DNA of 64,000 nucleotides from Cupriavidus sp. D39 (GCF_026627925.1 NZ_JAPNLE010000009.1:5146001-5210000), one strand, 5' to 3'. Counted from the first letter of the stretch, positions 1 to 9,515 are shown. Numbers and translations: made by a program. The notes: generated by a model from the letters alone, not told the origin.

Positions 1-783
<783 letters not shown>

Positions 784-854
784 GGCGCGCACGCGCGCCA
801 GAGCACATCGTCACCGACACCACAGAACAGAATACTTACCGGATCAGAAGCGCC

Positions 855-3302
855 ATGCAATTCTCGGAATCCTGGCTTCGCAGTTTCGTCAATCCCGACA
901 AGATCTCCACCGATGCGCTCTCGCACAGCCTGACCATGGCCGGGCTGGAAGTGGAAGAGGTCGGCCCCGTTGCGCCGCCCTTCAACAAGGTGGTGGTGGC
1001 GCGCGTGCTCTCCACCGAGCGCCATCCCAACGCGGATCGCCTCAACGTTTGCCAGGTCGATGCCGGCACCGGCGAGACCCTGCAGATCGTTTGCGGCGCG
1101 CCCAACGTGGCGCCCGGCGTGCTGGTGCCGTGCGCGCTGGTCGGCGCGGTGCTGCCGCCGTCAGAGGCGGGCGGCAAGCCGTTCGAGATCAAGGTGGGCA
1201 AGCTGCGCGGCGTGGACAGCTACGGCATGCTTTGCTCGGCGCGCGAACTCAAGCTGTCGGAAGACCACGGCGGCCTGATGCTGCTGCCCGAAGATGCCAG
1301 GATCGGCATGGACATCCGCGAGTACCTGGACCTCGATGACCAGGTCTTCGTCATCAAGCTGACCCCCAACAAGGCCGACTGCCTGTCGATCCACGGCGTG
1401 GCGCGCGAAGTTGCCGCGCTGACCGGCGCCCAGCTGCACTTGCCGGAGATGAAGCCGGTGGCTGTGACGCTGGCCGACAAGCTGCCTGTGAAAATTTCGG
1501 CGCCCGACCTGTGTGGCCGCTTCTCCGGCCGCGTGATCCGCGGCGTGAACGCGCACGCGGCCACGCCGGCATGGATGGTGCAGCGCCTGGAGCGGGCAGG
1601 GCAGCGCAGCCTCTCCGCGCTGGTCGACATCTCCAACTACGTGATGCTGGAGCTCGGCCGTCCGTCGCACGTGTTCGACCTGGACAAGATCCACGGCGGG
1701 CTGGATGTGCGCTGGGGCCGCAAGGGAGAACAGCTCAAGCTGCTCAACGGCAATACCGTGGAGCTCGACGAGCAGGTCGGCGTGATCGCCGACGACAAGG
1801 AGATCGAGAGCCTGGCCGGCATCATGGGCGGCGACAGCACCGCCGTGACGCTGGACACCACCAACATCTACCTGGAAGCCGCCTTCTGGTGGCCGCAAGC
1901 CATCCAGGGCCGCTCGCGCCGCTTCAACTTCTCGACCGATGCCGGGCATCGCTTCGAGCGTGGCGTGGACTACGCCACCACGGTTGAGCATATCGAGCGT
2001 ATCAGCGCGCTGATCCTCGAGATCTGCGGCGGCCAGGCCGGCCCGGTCGACGACCAGGTCGTCAACTTGCCGCAGCGCAAGCCGGTGCGCTTGCGCGTGG
2101 CGCGCGCCGAGCGCGTGCTCGGCATCGAGCTGTCGCCGGCGGTCATCGCCGATGTGTTCCAGCGCTTGCAACTACCGTTCACACGCGAGCAGGGCGCGCA
2201 CGGCGAAGTGTTCGTGGTCACGCCGCCGAGCTATCGCTTCGACCTCGAGATCGAGGAAGACCTGATCGAGGAAGTGGCCCGCATCTACGGCTTCGAGCGC
2301 ATCCCGGCACGTCCGCCGATCGCCGAAAGCGAGATGCGCCCGACCGACGAAGCACGCCGCTCGACCCATGCCGTGCGCCACGCGATTGCCGCGTGCGACT
2401 ACCAGGAGGTGATCAACTTCGCCTTCGTTGAAGAGAAGTGGGAGCGTGACTTTGCCAACAACGACAACCCGATCCGCCTGCTGAACCCGATCGCCAGCCA
2501 GCTGGCGGTGATGCGTTCCACGCTGATCGGCGGCCTGCTCGACAAGGTGCGCTACAACCTCAACCGCAAGGCATCGCGCGTGCGGATGTTCGAAGTGGGC
2601 CGCGTGTTCCATCGCGACGCAACGGTCGCCGACGGCGGCCTGACGGTGGCTGGCTATCACCAGCCGATGGTTGCCGGCGGCATTGCCTACGGTCCGGCCT
2701 TCGAGGAGCAGTGGGGCATTGCCACCCGCCCGGTGGACTTCTTCGACGTCAAGGGCGATGTCGAGTCCTTGCTGTTCCCGCGCGTGGCGCGCTTCGAGCC
2801 GGTATCGCACCCGGCGCTGCATCCGGGCCGCGCCGCACAAGTGGTGATCGACGGCAAGGTGGCCGGCGTGATCGGCGAGCTGCATCCGCGCTGGCTGCAG
2901 GAGTACGAGCTGGCGCAAGCGCCGGTGGTGTTCGAGCTGGACCTGCAGGCACTGCGTGAAGTCGGCCTACCCGGCTACACTGAAATCTCCAAGTTCCCGG
3001 CCGCCGTGCGCGACCTGGCGCTGGTGGTGAAGCAGTCGGTGCGTGTGCAGGATCTGCTCGACGTCATGCGCGAGGCCCTGGAAAAACAAGGCTTGGCCCG
3101 CTATTGCCAGAGCCTGGTGCTGTTCGACGAGTTCCGCCCGAAGGCGGCTTCGGCGGCCATCGGCGCGGACGAGAAAAGCCTTGCGTTCCGCCTGACCTTG
3201 CAAGATACTGGGGCGACCCTCCAGGACGAAACCGTCGACAGTGCGGTGCGTTGCATGGTCGAAGCCGCCAGCGCTGCATTCCAGGCGCGGATGCGCGGCT
3301 GA
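855..3302 (+). CDS. pheT: Phenylalanine--tRNA ligase beta subunit
   Basis: Beta subunit of phenylalanyl-tRNA synthetase (815 residues, normal for bacterial PheT), which binds tRNA and carries the editing site. Visible in order are an EMAP-like tRNA-binding domain (about residues 40-150, containing '[10 protein letters not shown]'), the B3/B4 editing region, a B5 domain (about 400-480), and a C-terminal ferredoxin-fold anticodon-binding domain (about 720-814, '[13 protein letters not shown]'). It directly follows pheS and precedes ihfA, the arrangement in many proteobacteria. Confidence 0.97.
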   Translation: MQFSESWLRSFVNPDKISTDALSHSLTMAGLEVEEVGPVAPPFNKVVVARVLSTERHPNADRLNVCQVDAGTGETLQIVCGAPNVAPGVLVPCALVGAVLPPSEAGGKPFEIKVGKLRGVDSYGMLCSARELKLSEDHGGLMLLPEDARIGMDIREYLDLDDQVFVIKLTPNKADCLSIHGVAREVAALTGAQLHLPEMKPVAVTLADKLPVKISAPDLCGRFSGRVIRGVNAHAATPAWMVQRLERAGQRSLSALVDISNYVMLELGRPSHVFDLDKIHGGLDVRWGRKGEQLKLLNGNTVELDEQVGVIADDKEIESLAGIMGGDSTAVTLDTTNIYLEAAFWWPQAIQGRSRRFNFSTDAGHRFERGVDYATTVEHIERISALILEICGGQAGPVDDQVVNLPQRKPVRLRVARAERVLGIELSPAVIADVFQRLQLPFTREQGAHGEVFVVTPPSYRFDLEIEEDLIEEVARIYGFERIPARPPIAESEMRPTDEARRSTHAVRHAIAACDYQEVINFAFVEEKWERDFANNDNPIRLLNPIASQLAVMRSTLIGGLLDKVRYNLNRKASRVRMFEVGRVFHRDATVADGGLTVAGYHQPMVAGGIAYGPAFEEQWGIATRPVDFFDVKGDVESLLFPRVARFEPVSHPALHPGRAAQVVIDGKVAGVIGELHPRWLQEYELAQAPVVFELDLQALREVGLPGYTEISKFPAAVRDLALVVKQSVRVQDLLDVMREALEKQGLARYCQSLVLFDEFRPKAASAAIGADEKSLAFRLTLQDTGATLQDETVDSAVRCMVEAASAAFQARMRG

Positions 3303-3365
3303 TCCACCAGCTGACATGACAATGGAGCGCCCGGACTTCCGCATCCGGGCGGATCGCCACACTGA

Positions 3366-3788
3366 ATGACAATGAACGATCGACACGCGTATCTCATGGC
3401 CTCTGCAATGGGTGAAGCAGGCGACCGCCAGGCCGCCTCACTCGACGACGATACGTCCGACGCCCGCGCCGCTGAAGTACCGACCCTCACCAAGGCCGAG
3501 CTCGCTGAAATGCTGTTCGACCAGGTCGGTCTCAACAAGCGCGAGTCCAAGGACATGGTCGAAGCTTTCTTCGACGTGATTCGCGAAGCGCTGGAACAGG
3601 GCGACAGCGTCAAGCTCTCCGGCTTCGGCAATTTCCAGCTGCGCGACAAGCCGCAACGTCCCGGCCGCAATCCCAAGACGGGCGAGATCATTCCCATCAC
3701 GGCACGACGCGTGGTGACCTTCCATGCCAGCCAGAAGCTCAAGGGCCTGGTGGAAGAGCGTGCCGGCCTGGTAGCGGTGCCCGGCTGA
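3366..3788 (+). CDS. ihfA: Integration host factor alpha subunit, with N-terminal extension
   Basis: DNA-bending nucleoid protein, expected to act as an IHF alpha/beta heterodimer. The HU/IHF fold begins at '[16 protein letters not shown]' (about residue 41), followed by '[22 protein letters not shown]', whose proline-tipped arm intercalates DNA. At 140 residues it is longer than the roughly 99-residue enterobacterial protein. The extra ~38 N-terminal residues are acidic and low in complexity; a second ATG at 3372 would trim only two residues. Position after pheT matches the conserved pheST-ihfA order. Confidence 0.95.
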   Translation: MTMNDRHAYLMASAMGEAGDRQAASLDDDTSDARAAEVPTLTKAELAEMLFDQVGLNKRESKDMVEAFFDVIREALEQGDSVKLSGFGNFQLRDKPQRPGRNPKTGEIIPITARRVVTFHASQKLKGLVEERAGLVAVPG

Positions 3789-3912
3789 TCGTTTGCCAGC
3801 AGCACGACGACTCGTTATCCTGCTTGTTTCGTGTATCACGCTTGTTCGCGCGCTAGCCCGCGCGAAAACCACAACCTCTCCCGGCACGGCCTGAAGCCCG
3901 CCCATTCACCGT

Positions 3913-4344
3913 ATGTCGGAAAGATCCAGCGAACGCATTTTGTTGCCGCCGATTCCCGCCAAACGCTACTTCACCATTGGTGAAGTCAGCGAGCTTTGCG
4001 CCGTCAAGCCGCATGTGCTGCGCTATTGGGAGCAGGAGTTCACGCAGCTCAAGCCCGTCAAGCGGCGCGGCAACCGGCGCTACTACCAGCACCACGAAGT
4101 CCTGCTCATCCGGCGCATCCGCGACTTGCTGTACGAGCAGGGCTTCACGATCAATGGCGCGCGCAATCGCCTGGACGAAGGGCGACAGCACAGCCATGCA
4201 GCCGCCGAAGACGAGCAAGCGCTGGCTGCGGAGGCCGCCGGTGAAGCGCCGGTTTTTTCGCTCGACCTCAGCAACCTGCGCAACGAACTGGTGGAAGTGC
4301 AGCACCTGCTCGCGCAGCTTCAACAGATCGCAAAGCACGAATAA
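3913..4344 (+). CDS. MerR-family transcriptional regulator
   Basis: A 143-residue regulator with an N-terminal MerR winged-helix domain ('YFTIGEVSELCAVKPHVLRYWEQEF', residues about 20-45, then 'RRGNRRYYQHHEVLLIRRIRDLLYEQG'). The C-terminal third contains a leucine-rich helix able to dimerise ('LSNLRNELVEVQHLLAQL'). No cysteine or ligand-binding domain typical of metal sensors is visible. It follows ihfA by about 125 bases, a conserved placement in betaproteobacteria; the target genes are not known from sequence. Start chosen at ATG 3913. Confidence 0.9.
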   Translation: MSERSSERILLPPIPAKRYFTIGEVSELCAVKPHVLRYWEQEFTQLKPVKRRGNRRYYQHHEVLLIRRIRDLLYEQGFTINGARNRLDEGRQHSHAAAEDEQALAAEAAGEAPVFSLDLSNLRNELVEVQHLLAQLQQIAKHE

Positions 4345-4384
4345 AAAGTGCACTAACGACTAGCCATTTTCAAAAAGCTTCTGA

Positions 4385-4390
4385 TATAAT
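4385..4390 (+). promoter_or_regulatory. -10 element of the tRNA-Pro gene
   Basis: A perfect TATAAT lies 10 bases before the mature tRNA-Pro 5' end. The matching -35 position carries only a weak AGCCAT. Confidence 0.65.
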
Positions 4391-4400
4391 CTTTTTCTTT

Positions 4401-4480
<80 letters not shown>

Positions 4481-4483
4481 CAC

Positions 4484-4516
4484 AACCCGCACAGTCATTG
4501 GCTGTGCGGGTTTTTT
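4484..4516 (+). terminator. Intrinsic terminator of tRNA-Pro
   Basis: Perfect 11-bp stem AACCCGCACAG / CTGTGCGGGTT with a 7-base loop, running into a T tract at 4511-4516. Confidence 0.9.
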
Positions 4517-4629
4517 ACTTTCTGCCGGGTAGCGATTTAAATCGTTTAGCCGGATGACATCCAATTAAGCAGCGGCAAGGTGTAAATGCCCTTGAAACCG
4601 GCATCGTTGAAACCGGCACGTCGCGCTGT

Positions 4630-4785
4630 TTAATATATCCCTCGGTTGTTGCGCGGTCCGCATGGGCGCCAGAGACCTGCAGGGCGTCGATGCAGGTCCT
4701 GCTCGCTCATCCATCTTGTGTCCAGCGGCTTCTGCTCCCAGTCTTGCCGGGTTGTCCCAATCATGCGTTGTGCTGCTTTGTTCAT
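4630..4785 (-). CDS. Possible 51-residue protein coupled to the DUF1643 gene
   Basis: A short frame whose ATG overlaps the stop of the upstream DUF1643 gene (ATGA overlap, bases 4782-4785), suggesting translational coupling. The product is charged, begins 'MNKAAQRMIGTTRQDWEQKP' and ends 'NNRGIY'; no domain is recognised. The Trp/Glu/Asp-rich composition differs from the Arg/Ala/Pro-rich shadow frames here. It could still be a chance frame. Confidence 0.4.
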   Translation of the reverse strand: MNKAAQRMIGTTRQDWEQKPLDTRWMSEQDLHRRPAGLWRPCGPRNNRGIY

Positions 4786-5306
4786 ATCTTGTATGGCTGC
4801 GGCCGAACTTTGGCTGCGATGTATAGCGGGTGCTTCGGGCTCCCGTCCTGGTTCAGCCCGAGCTGGTGGAGCAGGGCGCCGCGGCCGCACATCCTGACCA
4901 TGCGCAGCACCTCCGCCGCGCGCGCCGGCGCCGCCTTGTGCGCGCCCCAGGCGCAGATCACCAGCGAGCAGCGGTCCAGTGCATCCATGATCGAGCCGTT
5001 GGCCGTGTCCACGCAGCCAAGCGGCGCCGGGTGCGTCAGCAGGCCGTCCGGGTCGGTCGAGCGCAACGGGAACAGGTTCACCACCTCCAGGCGGCCATAG
5101 CGGCGGCTGGCCAGCGCGCGCTGCAGGCAGCGGGTGATCGTCGGGTCGTTGACCTGGTGATCGGCGGTGGACGGGTTGAGCATGATGAAGCCCAGGGCCG
5201 GCCGGGCGGCGTCCCATTCGCGCCAGAGGCGGTAGCGGTACTGCTCGCAGTCGGATAGGATCGCACCGGCCTCGCCGTCGATGCTCTGCGTGGTTAGGTG
5301 CTTCAT
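4782..5306 (-). CDS. DUF1643 family protein
   Basis: A 174-residue protein with the DUF1643 signature: 'YRYRLWREWD', 'GFIMLNPSTADHQVNDPTI' and 'VVNLFPLRSTDP' in the first half, and 'LVICAWGAHKA' later. The biochemical role of the family is not established. It is often found in phages and mobile islands, which fits its position next to tRNA-Pro and among orphan genes. It reads toward the tRNA. Confidence 0.85.
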   Translation of the reverse strand: MKHLTTQSIDGEAGAILSDCEQYRYRLWREWDAARPALGFIMLNPSTADHQVNDPTITRCLQRALASRRYGRLEVVNLFPLRSTDPDGLLTHPAPLGCVDTANGSIMDALDRCSLVICAWGAHKAAPARAAEVLRMVRMCGRGALLHQLGLNQDGSPKHPLYIAAKVRPQPYKI

Positions 5307-5338
5307 ACTGGAAGCCTTAGGAACGTTTGGGGAGCGCT

Positions 5339-5542
5339 ATGGCCATCGAAAGCTACAACGAATACACAGTTCGCGGCTTCGCGAAACCACTGGTTGATGG
5401 GATGTTCGAAGCAACGGGTGCCGTTGAGAAAGATGGTCGGATCCTTGAGGGTTCTGAGCCACTTGGTTACTACGCGTCGTTCGAGACGGCGGTCGCGGCA
5501 GGGATCGCATGGGCAAAGGAGTGGGTCGATGCTCACAGTTGA
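5339..5542 (+). CDS. Hypothetical protein, 67 residues
   Basis: Starts at ATG 5339, with GGAG at 5330-5333. The acidic product ('MAIESYNEYTVRGFAKPLVD...') contains Tyr, Phe and Trp at spacing typical of a small folded domain. No family is recognised. Its 3' end overlaps the convergent gene at 5533-5902 by 10 bases. It sits inside the putative tRNA-Pro element. Confidence 0.6.
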   Translation: MAIESYNEYTVRGFAKPLVDGMFEATGAVEKDGRILEGSEPLGYYASFETAVAAGIAWAKEWVDAHS

Positions 5543-5902
5543 ATCCTCCTGAACTTGACCACCCACACCCAAGGGTTGGCATCCCAGTCGCCGCCGGTGG
5601 AGTTCCAGAGCGCCGAGAATGCCCAGCGCCCGGCAGAGACCGGGGAACCCGCATTGGCATGGTTCTCGCCCTCGTTGTAGCCGGGTCCCGCTGCCCATGT
5701 CTCGCGCACGTACAAGCGGTCGCCAGGCTTGCAGCGGGAGCACAATGAGTTAGCGGGATCCGCGACATACTCAGGCGTGAACCCGTCCGGCGCGAGCAGC
5801 CCCAGGGAAGCCCTTCGCCACACGCCGAGTCGGCGTCTTCCGGCCGTCCAGGATGGCGCGCACCATGGCGCCGCTGAAGAGGATGGGGCGTTCTTTGGTC
5901 AT
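5533..5902 (-). pseudogene. Phage-type 'PILFSG...RKTPTRR...GDRLYVRETW' protein, frameshifted
   Basis: Two adjacent frames rebuild one protein of about 122 residues. The N-terminal part, from ATG at 5900-5902, reads '[20 protein letters not shown]' and on to 'RKTPTRR'; the C-terminal part reads '[10 protein letters not shown]', then 'PGDRLYVRETWAAGP'. This is the pattern of a family common in phages and prophages (often labelled morphogenetic, function unproven). The frames join near 5820-5830 if one base is removed from a GGG run. The ribosome site AGGAAATC precedes the ATG. The frameshift may be real decay or sequence error. Confidence 0.65.
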
Positions 5903-5940
5903 GCTAGGATTTCCTTGATCTTCCACTGCAGGAGCTCGTC

Positions 5941-6192
5941 ATGAATTGGTTCGTGGTTCTTTCTGGCTCGCACTGGCGAAATATTTCCAACGTGGTGTTC
6001 CAAGAACACAGCCGAATGGATGAATGGAGCCAGGTGTTCTGTGATGGATTTGATGCAAGTGGCGCGATGGTCGAGCTGCAGAAAAATGGCTCCACGATTC
6101 TTGTGCCGCATAGCTCCGTCATCGTCGCCGTCAACATGAAGGACAGGACGCACCCATTGGGCTTCATTGATGCTGAGGACGGTGCGAGCTAG
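5941..6192 (+). CDS. Hypothetical protein, 83 residues
   Basis: Starts at ATG 5941 behind AGGAG at 5930-5934. The product ('MNWFVVLSGSHWRNISNVVF...') is rich in Trp, Phe and His and looks like a small globular domain; no family is recognised. It overlaps the 3' end of a convergent gene by 29 bases. Confidence 0.6.
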   Translation: MNWFVVLSGSHWRNISNVVFQEHSRMDEWSQVFCDGFDASGAMVELQKNGSTILVPHSSVIVAVNMKDRTHPLGFIDAEDGAS

Positions 6193-6451
6193 AGCTACGT
6201 GGGAAAGAGCTTTGTCCGAGTTCATGCCGAGCCACCTCGAGCGTCCGGATTGCTATCGTGTGCTGCACGCCGTCGCGTAGGCGGCCAGTGGCCTTCTTGC
6301 CGACTTTTGTCACCGGGTAGCGCCAGCCGTAGCAGGGTTCAATGACGCATGCCCAGGTAACGTGGTGCATATGGTGGCAACCGCTCATGCATAGGCGCTC
6401 GTTCTGGGGATCCCGCTTGGCGAACCTCGGGTATGGCTCGATCTCGCTCAT
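6164..6451 (-). CDS. Hypothetical protein, 95 residues, Cys/His-rich centre
   Basis: Start placed at the ATG at 6449-6451 because a GAGG ribosome site lies 8-9 bases upstream; an earlier in-frame start would overlap the neighbouring gene. The centre holds a cluster of potential metal ligands ('ERLCMSGCHHMHHVTWACVI') followed by 'EPCYGWRYPV'. No family is recognised. It is convergent with the gene ending at 6192. Confidence 0.5.
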   Translation of the reverse strand: MSEIEPYPRFAKRDPQNERLCMSGCHHMHHVTWACVIEPCYGWRYPVTKVGKKATGRLRDGVQHTIAIRTLEVARHELGQSSFPRSSSSHRPQHQ

Positions 6452-6484
6452 GCTACGATCCTCTGGAGCGATAGGGGGCGAGCC

Positions 6485-6802
6485 ATGGCGAATTTCGAAA
6501 CCGATGCCGAAATACTCGATTGGATTGCTAAACACAGCGAGGACGAATTCCGGCAGTACGTAGAGCACCACACGTTCGGCGACAGGCGTTTAGAGTACGC
6601 TCGGGCGTATCTCGAGAGGATCGACGGCCAGCGAGCGGAGATACGCGAGGATCGGGCGCTTCTGGCGACGGAACAGGCGGCGGGAGCAGCGCTAGACCAA
6701 GCCGAGACTGCGCGACAAGCACTCCGCATTTCCAAATGGGCCTTCGGTATAGCTATCGTTTCCGCATTTGTGACAGTGGCTGGCTTGTTATCCGGCAGAT
6801 AG
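6485..6802 (+). CDS. Small coiled-coil protein with C-terminal membrane anchor
   Basis: A 105-residue protein: an acidic N-terminal helical part ('FETDAEILDWIAKHSEDEF'), a charged coiled-coil centre (about residues 38-78), and one C-terminal transmembrane helix ('WAFGIAIVSAFVTVAGLL', about 85-102). This is a tail-anchored layout with the bulk of the protein in the cytoplasm. No family is recognised; such proteins are frequent in prophage and island cargo. ATG 6485 lies behind GGGGCGAG. Confidence 0.65.
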   Translation: MANFETDAEILDWIAKHSEDEFRQYVEHHTFGDRRLEYARAYLERIDGQRAEIREDRALLATEQAAGAALDQAETARQALRISKWAFGIAIVSAFVTVAGLLSGR

Positions 6803-7012
6803 CCCATTGCATCACCTCCGCAGGTTGCGCCACCGACAGCGCCACGGCCACCGGCCGCACCCTCACACCGGCGTGGCCGGCAGCATGAACGTCTCGCCTG
6901 GCTCGGCCAGCAGCAGGGTGGTGTCCATCACACGGCCGCAGAGCCCAGCACCCGGTGTCCTAGACTTCAAACTGTGGCTCCAGTGTTGGGAGCGTTCGAC
7001 GAGGAGAGTGCT

Positions 7013-7222
7013 ATGAAACGTACTCGGAATTTGCCTCTGGTTTTGGTCGCAGTTGCACTTGGTGGCTGCGTATGGGCGCCTGGCGATTCGCGGCCGGGTC
7101 GCTATGATCAGGGCAGTGGCTACCGGCAGGAAGGGCGCGGCGACCAGCGCACGGAACGTGGCGACCAGCGCGAACGTCGGGATGATCAGGACAAGCGCGG
7201 GGGTGATCAGCGCAGCTATTGA
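7013..7222 (+). CDS. Small lipoprotein with Asp/Arg/Gln-rich repeats
   Basis: A 69-residue protein with a lipoprotein signal: 'MKRTRNLPLVLVAVALGGC', lipobox LGGC with Cys19. The mature part is almost entirely 'GDQR'-type units, with GDQR in 'RGDQRTERGDQRERRDDQDK' and again near the end, so it is hydrophilic and probably disordered in the periplasm. GAGGAGA lies 6 bases before the ATG. No function can be assigned. Confidence 0.75.
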   Translation: MKRTRNLPLVLVAVALGGCVWAPGDSRPGRYDQGSGYRQEGRGDQRTERGDQRERRDDQDKRGGDQRSY

Positions 7223-7229
7223 GCGACGC

Positions 7230-7474
7230 GCCGAAACTTCGGTCCGTTGGGGCGTAAGTGCGGCGTGGGAGGGCATAGGCTCTCGGCGGATCCATTCGCG
7301 CTCCTCCTTCTTGCTCAGCGAGTAGGCCACGCCAGCGCACGGCGCCGAGGTGTACATCGTACCCGGCTGCTCGGCCGGGCGCGCGCGTCGGGTAGCGATC
7401 CGCGCGGCGTCGACAGTGGCATCCAGCTTGGTGCCCGTGTTTTTGATAAGGATGCCGTTGCGGCCGATGCTCAC
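7230..7474 (-). other. Stretch 7223-7580: possible coding remnant on the minus strand
   Basis: No clear gene fills the 358 bases between the lipoprotein gene and the zinc-ribbon gene. On the minus strand one frame has protein-like composition ('IGRNGILIKNTGTKLDATVD', 'AYSLSKKEEREWIRRE') from a possible GTG at 7472-7474. It has no visible ribosome site and runs on without a nearby stop, so it may be a decayed or frameshifted gene. Confidence 0.25.
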
Positions 7475-7580
7475 CGGGGTATTGCGCGCAGGCCGCGTTG
7501 GGGGGCGATCCTTCCTTGCGGATGCAGCGCTGGAAGTGGGATTGGAGGGAGATGGTCGCGGGACGGTAGGTGTTCGTGGC

Positions 7581-7847
7581 TTATTGTTTCCCGCGGGCAA
7601 CCGGCTTGACCACGAAATCGGGCGCATTGAATTCGATGCGCGGGAGCTCCCCTTCGGCTTGCAGACGACGCACGTCGACATGAACGTGAGCGGCGACGTG
7701 GCCGCGCATCGCCTTGCCATAGGCAAGGCCGCCGATATGGTATGAGCCGCAGGAGGGACAGACATACGAATAGCCGTCGTGTGAGCGGAGGGGCGCTCGC
7801 TCGGCAGGAGATCTGCACAGAGGGCAGTCGGCAGGTTCGAGTGACAT
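7581..7847 (-). CDS. Small zinc-ribbon protein, 88 residues
   Basis: Begins 'MSLEPADCPLC' with a ribosome site AGGAGA 6 bases upstream. Two CxxC pairs ('CPLC' at residues 8-11 and 'CPSC' near residue 31) form a likely zinc ribbon. The remainder has 'HVHVDVRRLQ' and a basic tail. No family is recognised. It is the last gene before the right copy of the tRNA-Pro repeat, so it is probably cargo of the element. Confidence 0.65.
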   Translation of the reverse strand: MSLEPADCPLCRSPAERAPLRSHDGYSYVCPSCGSYHIGGLAYGKAMRGHVAAHVHVDVRRLQAEGELPRIEFNAPDFVVKPVARGKQ

Positions 7848-7883
7848 ATCGGTCTCCTTTTGGTTGCTGGTGGATGGAGATAA

Positions 7884-7906
7884 CAATCCTTTCACCCCGA
7901 CCAGTA
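7884..7906 (+). repeat. Right copy of tRNA-Pro 3'-end repeat (putative att site)
   Basis: Matches the tRNA-Pro 3' end at 20 of 23 positions, with CCCCGACCAGTA identical. The next ~40 bases also resemble the tRNA-Pro terminator ('CTCGCACAGCATT' against 'CCCGCACAGTCATT', each followed by 'GCGGGTTTTTT'), so the copied segment is about 60 bases, more than expected by chance. Confidence 0.6.
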
Positions 7907-7917
7907 TCAAGAAAATC

Positions 7918-7948
7918 TCGCACAGCATTTGTTGAGCGGGTTTTTTTG
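7918..7948 (+). terminator. Degenerate copy of the tRNA-Pro terminator
   Basis: CTCGCACA and TGTTGAGCGGG can form only an imperfect stem before a run of seven T. It resembles the intact terminator at 4484-4516 and belongs to the same copied segment. Confidence 0.4.
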
Positions 7949-8380
7949 TTACCTGTTCAAAACGCCTGCATTTAGCCCGACAAAAACACGCGGCAACCAG
8001 TACTGATCGGCCGGCTCCTCGAGCGTGGCATAGTGGCGCTCGCCACGTGTGCGCACGCGAAGCGATCTCGCGTCGAGAAAATCGATGCCTTGCGCGAGCG
8101 AGAAGCGCAGCCGCGCTCCATCGTGCTCGATCACCAGGCTGTCGATAGGACGGGGCAGGGCCTTGAGTGCGGCAGTGTCGATGCCCATCAGATAGAGCGT
8201 TGCACCGGCGGCCTGCGCGGCGGCCTCGGCTTCCGGGTTCCAGGTATCCGCCGTGAGCAGTGGGTCGTCCACGGTCAGTGTCTGGCACGTGATGGCCACG
8301 CCGTGCGTGTCGCCGATGTTGTGGGTGTTGGGCGTGTCGTGGGTGTAGAGATAGATGATGCCCGGATCGCAGGTGAACAT
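7949..8380 (-). CDS. Uncharacterised protein behind a LexA box
   Basis: A 143-residue acidic protein starting at the ATG at 8378-8380 ('MFTCDPGIIYLYTHDTP...'); an upstream TTG at 8392 is possible but less likely. It has no signal peptide or membrane segment and looks like a soluble alpha/beta domain, with an 'IDSLVIEHDGARLRFSLAQG' stretch in the centre. No family is recognised. A perfect CTGT-N8-ACAG palindrome lies 19 bases upstream of the ATG, so transcription is probably controlled by LexA as part of the SOS response. It lies just outside the tRNA-Pro repeat. Confidence 0.65.
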   Translation of the reverse strand: MFTCDPGIIYLYTHDTPNTHNIGDTHGVAITCQTLTVDDPLLTADTWNPEAEAAAQAAGATLYLMGIDTAALKALPRPIDSLVIEHDGARLRFSLAQGIDFLDARSLRVRTRGERHYATLEEPADQYWLPRVFVGLNAGVLNR

Positions 8381-8398
8381 AGCTTCACTCAAAAAACA

Positions 8399-8414
8399 CT
8401 GTATGGATATACAG
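8399..8414. promoter_or_regulatory. LexA (SOS) box
   Basis: CTGTATGGATATACAG fits CTGT-N8-ACAG exactly, and the outer bases extend the palindrome (ACTGTAT / ATACAGT). This is the LexA consensus known in gamma- and betaproteobacteria. It lies directly in front of the minus-strand gene ending at 7949; no gene starts close by on the other side. Confidence 0.7.
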
Positions 8415-8496
8415 TATAGCCGGACTATTTGCGTCCAGCCAGGCCCTCTGTCGCCTGTGCTAACGTATCGGCGTCCAGACCATCCGGCGAGTGAGA

Positions 8497-8652
8497 ATGG
8501 GGGAATTTCTAGTTTTTCTCGGAGCGCAGATTGCTGACGCTGTAGCCAGTTACATTGGCTACACCCGGAACCCGGCGAAGAATCTCTACCTCTGGATATC
8601 CGGCCTGATCATCCTCGCTTGCCTTGCGGCGCTGGTGGTGTCGCGCCGGTAG
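8497..8652 (+). CDS. Small membrane protein, 51 residues
   Basis: Starts ATG 8497 ('MGEFLVFLGAQIADAVASYI...') and ends with a hydrophobic helix 'LWISGLIILACLAALVV' followed by 'SRR'. The layout is a short amphipathic N-terminus and one C-terminal transmembrane helix with positive residues after it. The upstream GTGAG is a weak ribosome site. No family is recognised; small toxins and phage membrane proteins look similar, but nothing here proves either. Confidence 0.5.
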   Translation: MGEFLVFLGAQIADAVASYIGYTRNPAKNLYLWISGLIILACLAALVVSRR

Positions 8653-8791
8653 CGCTAAACGAACTAATGCATCTGTCCGATGGCGTTGCCGACGAAATGT
8701 TTCACCATTGGATGATGGCCGCGGTTGGCGATCCCACCGGGGTCTGAGCAACTCTTTGGATTACGGAGTTCGCTCCACAGTGGAGAGCGCC

Positions 8792-9046
8792 ATGATGCCG
8801 CCCGTGAAAACCAAGCATACCAACCTCGTGGTCGGGGAACCCCTCGACTGGGATGCCGCCAGGCAGGGCGAATTCTCGGGGCTGCCGGTGCACCTGGATA
8901 CGCTGAATGGTGTGATGCATTCTTTCTGGCAGCCCACGGAGCAGGATATTGCCAACATACTGGCCGGCATGCCCATTCGCCTCTCCGTATTCGGTGAGAT
9001 GCACCCGCCCGTGGCGGTCGCGGTGACCAATGACGTGATGGACTAG
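8792..9046 (+). CDS. Hypothetical protein, 84 residues
   Basis: Begins with a double ATG at 8792/8795 after TGGAGAG. The product ('MMPPVKTKHTNLVVGEPLDW...') ends 'VAVAVTNDVMD'. It is soluble with no signal peptide. The pattern 'GVMHSFWQPTEQDIANILAG' followed by 'PIRLSVFG' resembles a small phage or island accessory fold, but no family is recognised. Confidence 0.6.
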   Translation: MMPPVKTKHTNLVVGEPLDWDAARQGEFSGLPVHLDTLNGVMHSFWQPTEQDIANILAGMPIRLSVFGEMHPPVAVAVTNDVMD

Positions 9047-9224
9047 CGAAGCCTTCGCCAATCAATCAGGTTTGTCGCTAAGCGGCGGCGGACTCTACAA
9101 TCAAGCCATGGACCGCGCGGTGTGCATGTCTCTTCAGGTAGACGTTTGCTGTGCGCGTGGTCCCGGGGCACTCGTTTGGCCGGATGCCGTTTACCATGTG
9201 TTGCGCATACGATAGGAGTACACG

Positions 9225-9515
9225 ATGGCCAAACGCGAGCGCGCTGCCAGGGCCTTGCAGGACGAGGTGAGCCGGCGCATCCAGCGTATCGATGACATTG
9301 TGGAGGACGGCGCGAAGATCCGGGTGCCGGCGCCGCAAGCGCATGCACGCGATGCGCGTGGGCGCAACTGGGATATGAAGGTCTTCGGCAATGCCGCGGG
9401 CTATGAGCGGAGTATCCGGGCCGTGGTGGACAAGGCGCGTGACGAGTTCGACCTGACCGAGGTGCCGGGCCAGCAAAGCGCTGATCCCTTTGGCACTCCG
9501 CCCTCGCTGGAGTGA
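9225..9515 (+). CDS. Hypothetical protein, 96 residues, charged helical N-terminus
   Basis: ATG 9225 follows TAGGAG with good spacing. The first ~30 residues are strongly charged and helical ('AARALQDEVSRRIQRIDDIV'), followed by 'GRNWDMKVFGNAAGYERSIR' and a short acidic tail. It is soluble, and no domain is recognised. The downstream gene follows within about 20 bases, so the two may be co-transcribed. Confidence 0.65.
   Translation: MAKRERAARALQDEVSRRIQRIDDIVEDGAKIRVPAPQAHARDARGRNWDMKVFGNAAGYERSIRAVVDKARDEFDLTEVPGQQSADPFGTPPSLE

Noticed and set aside
7350..7745. Plus-strand 131-codon frame opposite the zinc-ribbon gene
   Set aside because: Shadow of the minus-strand zinc-ribbon gene, which has a good ribosome site and CxxC pairs.
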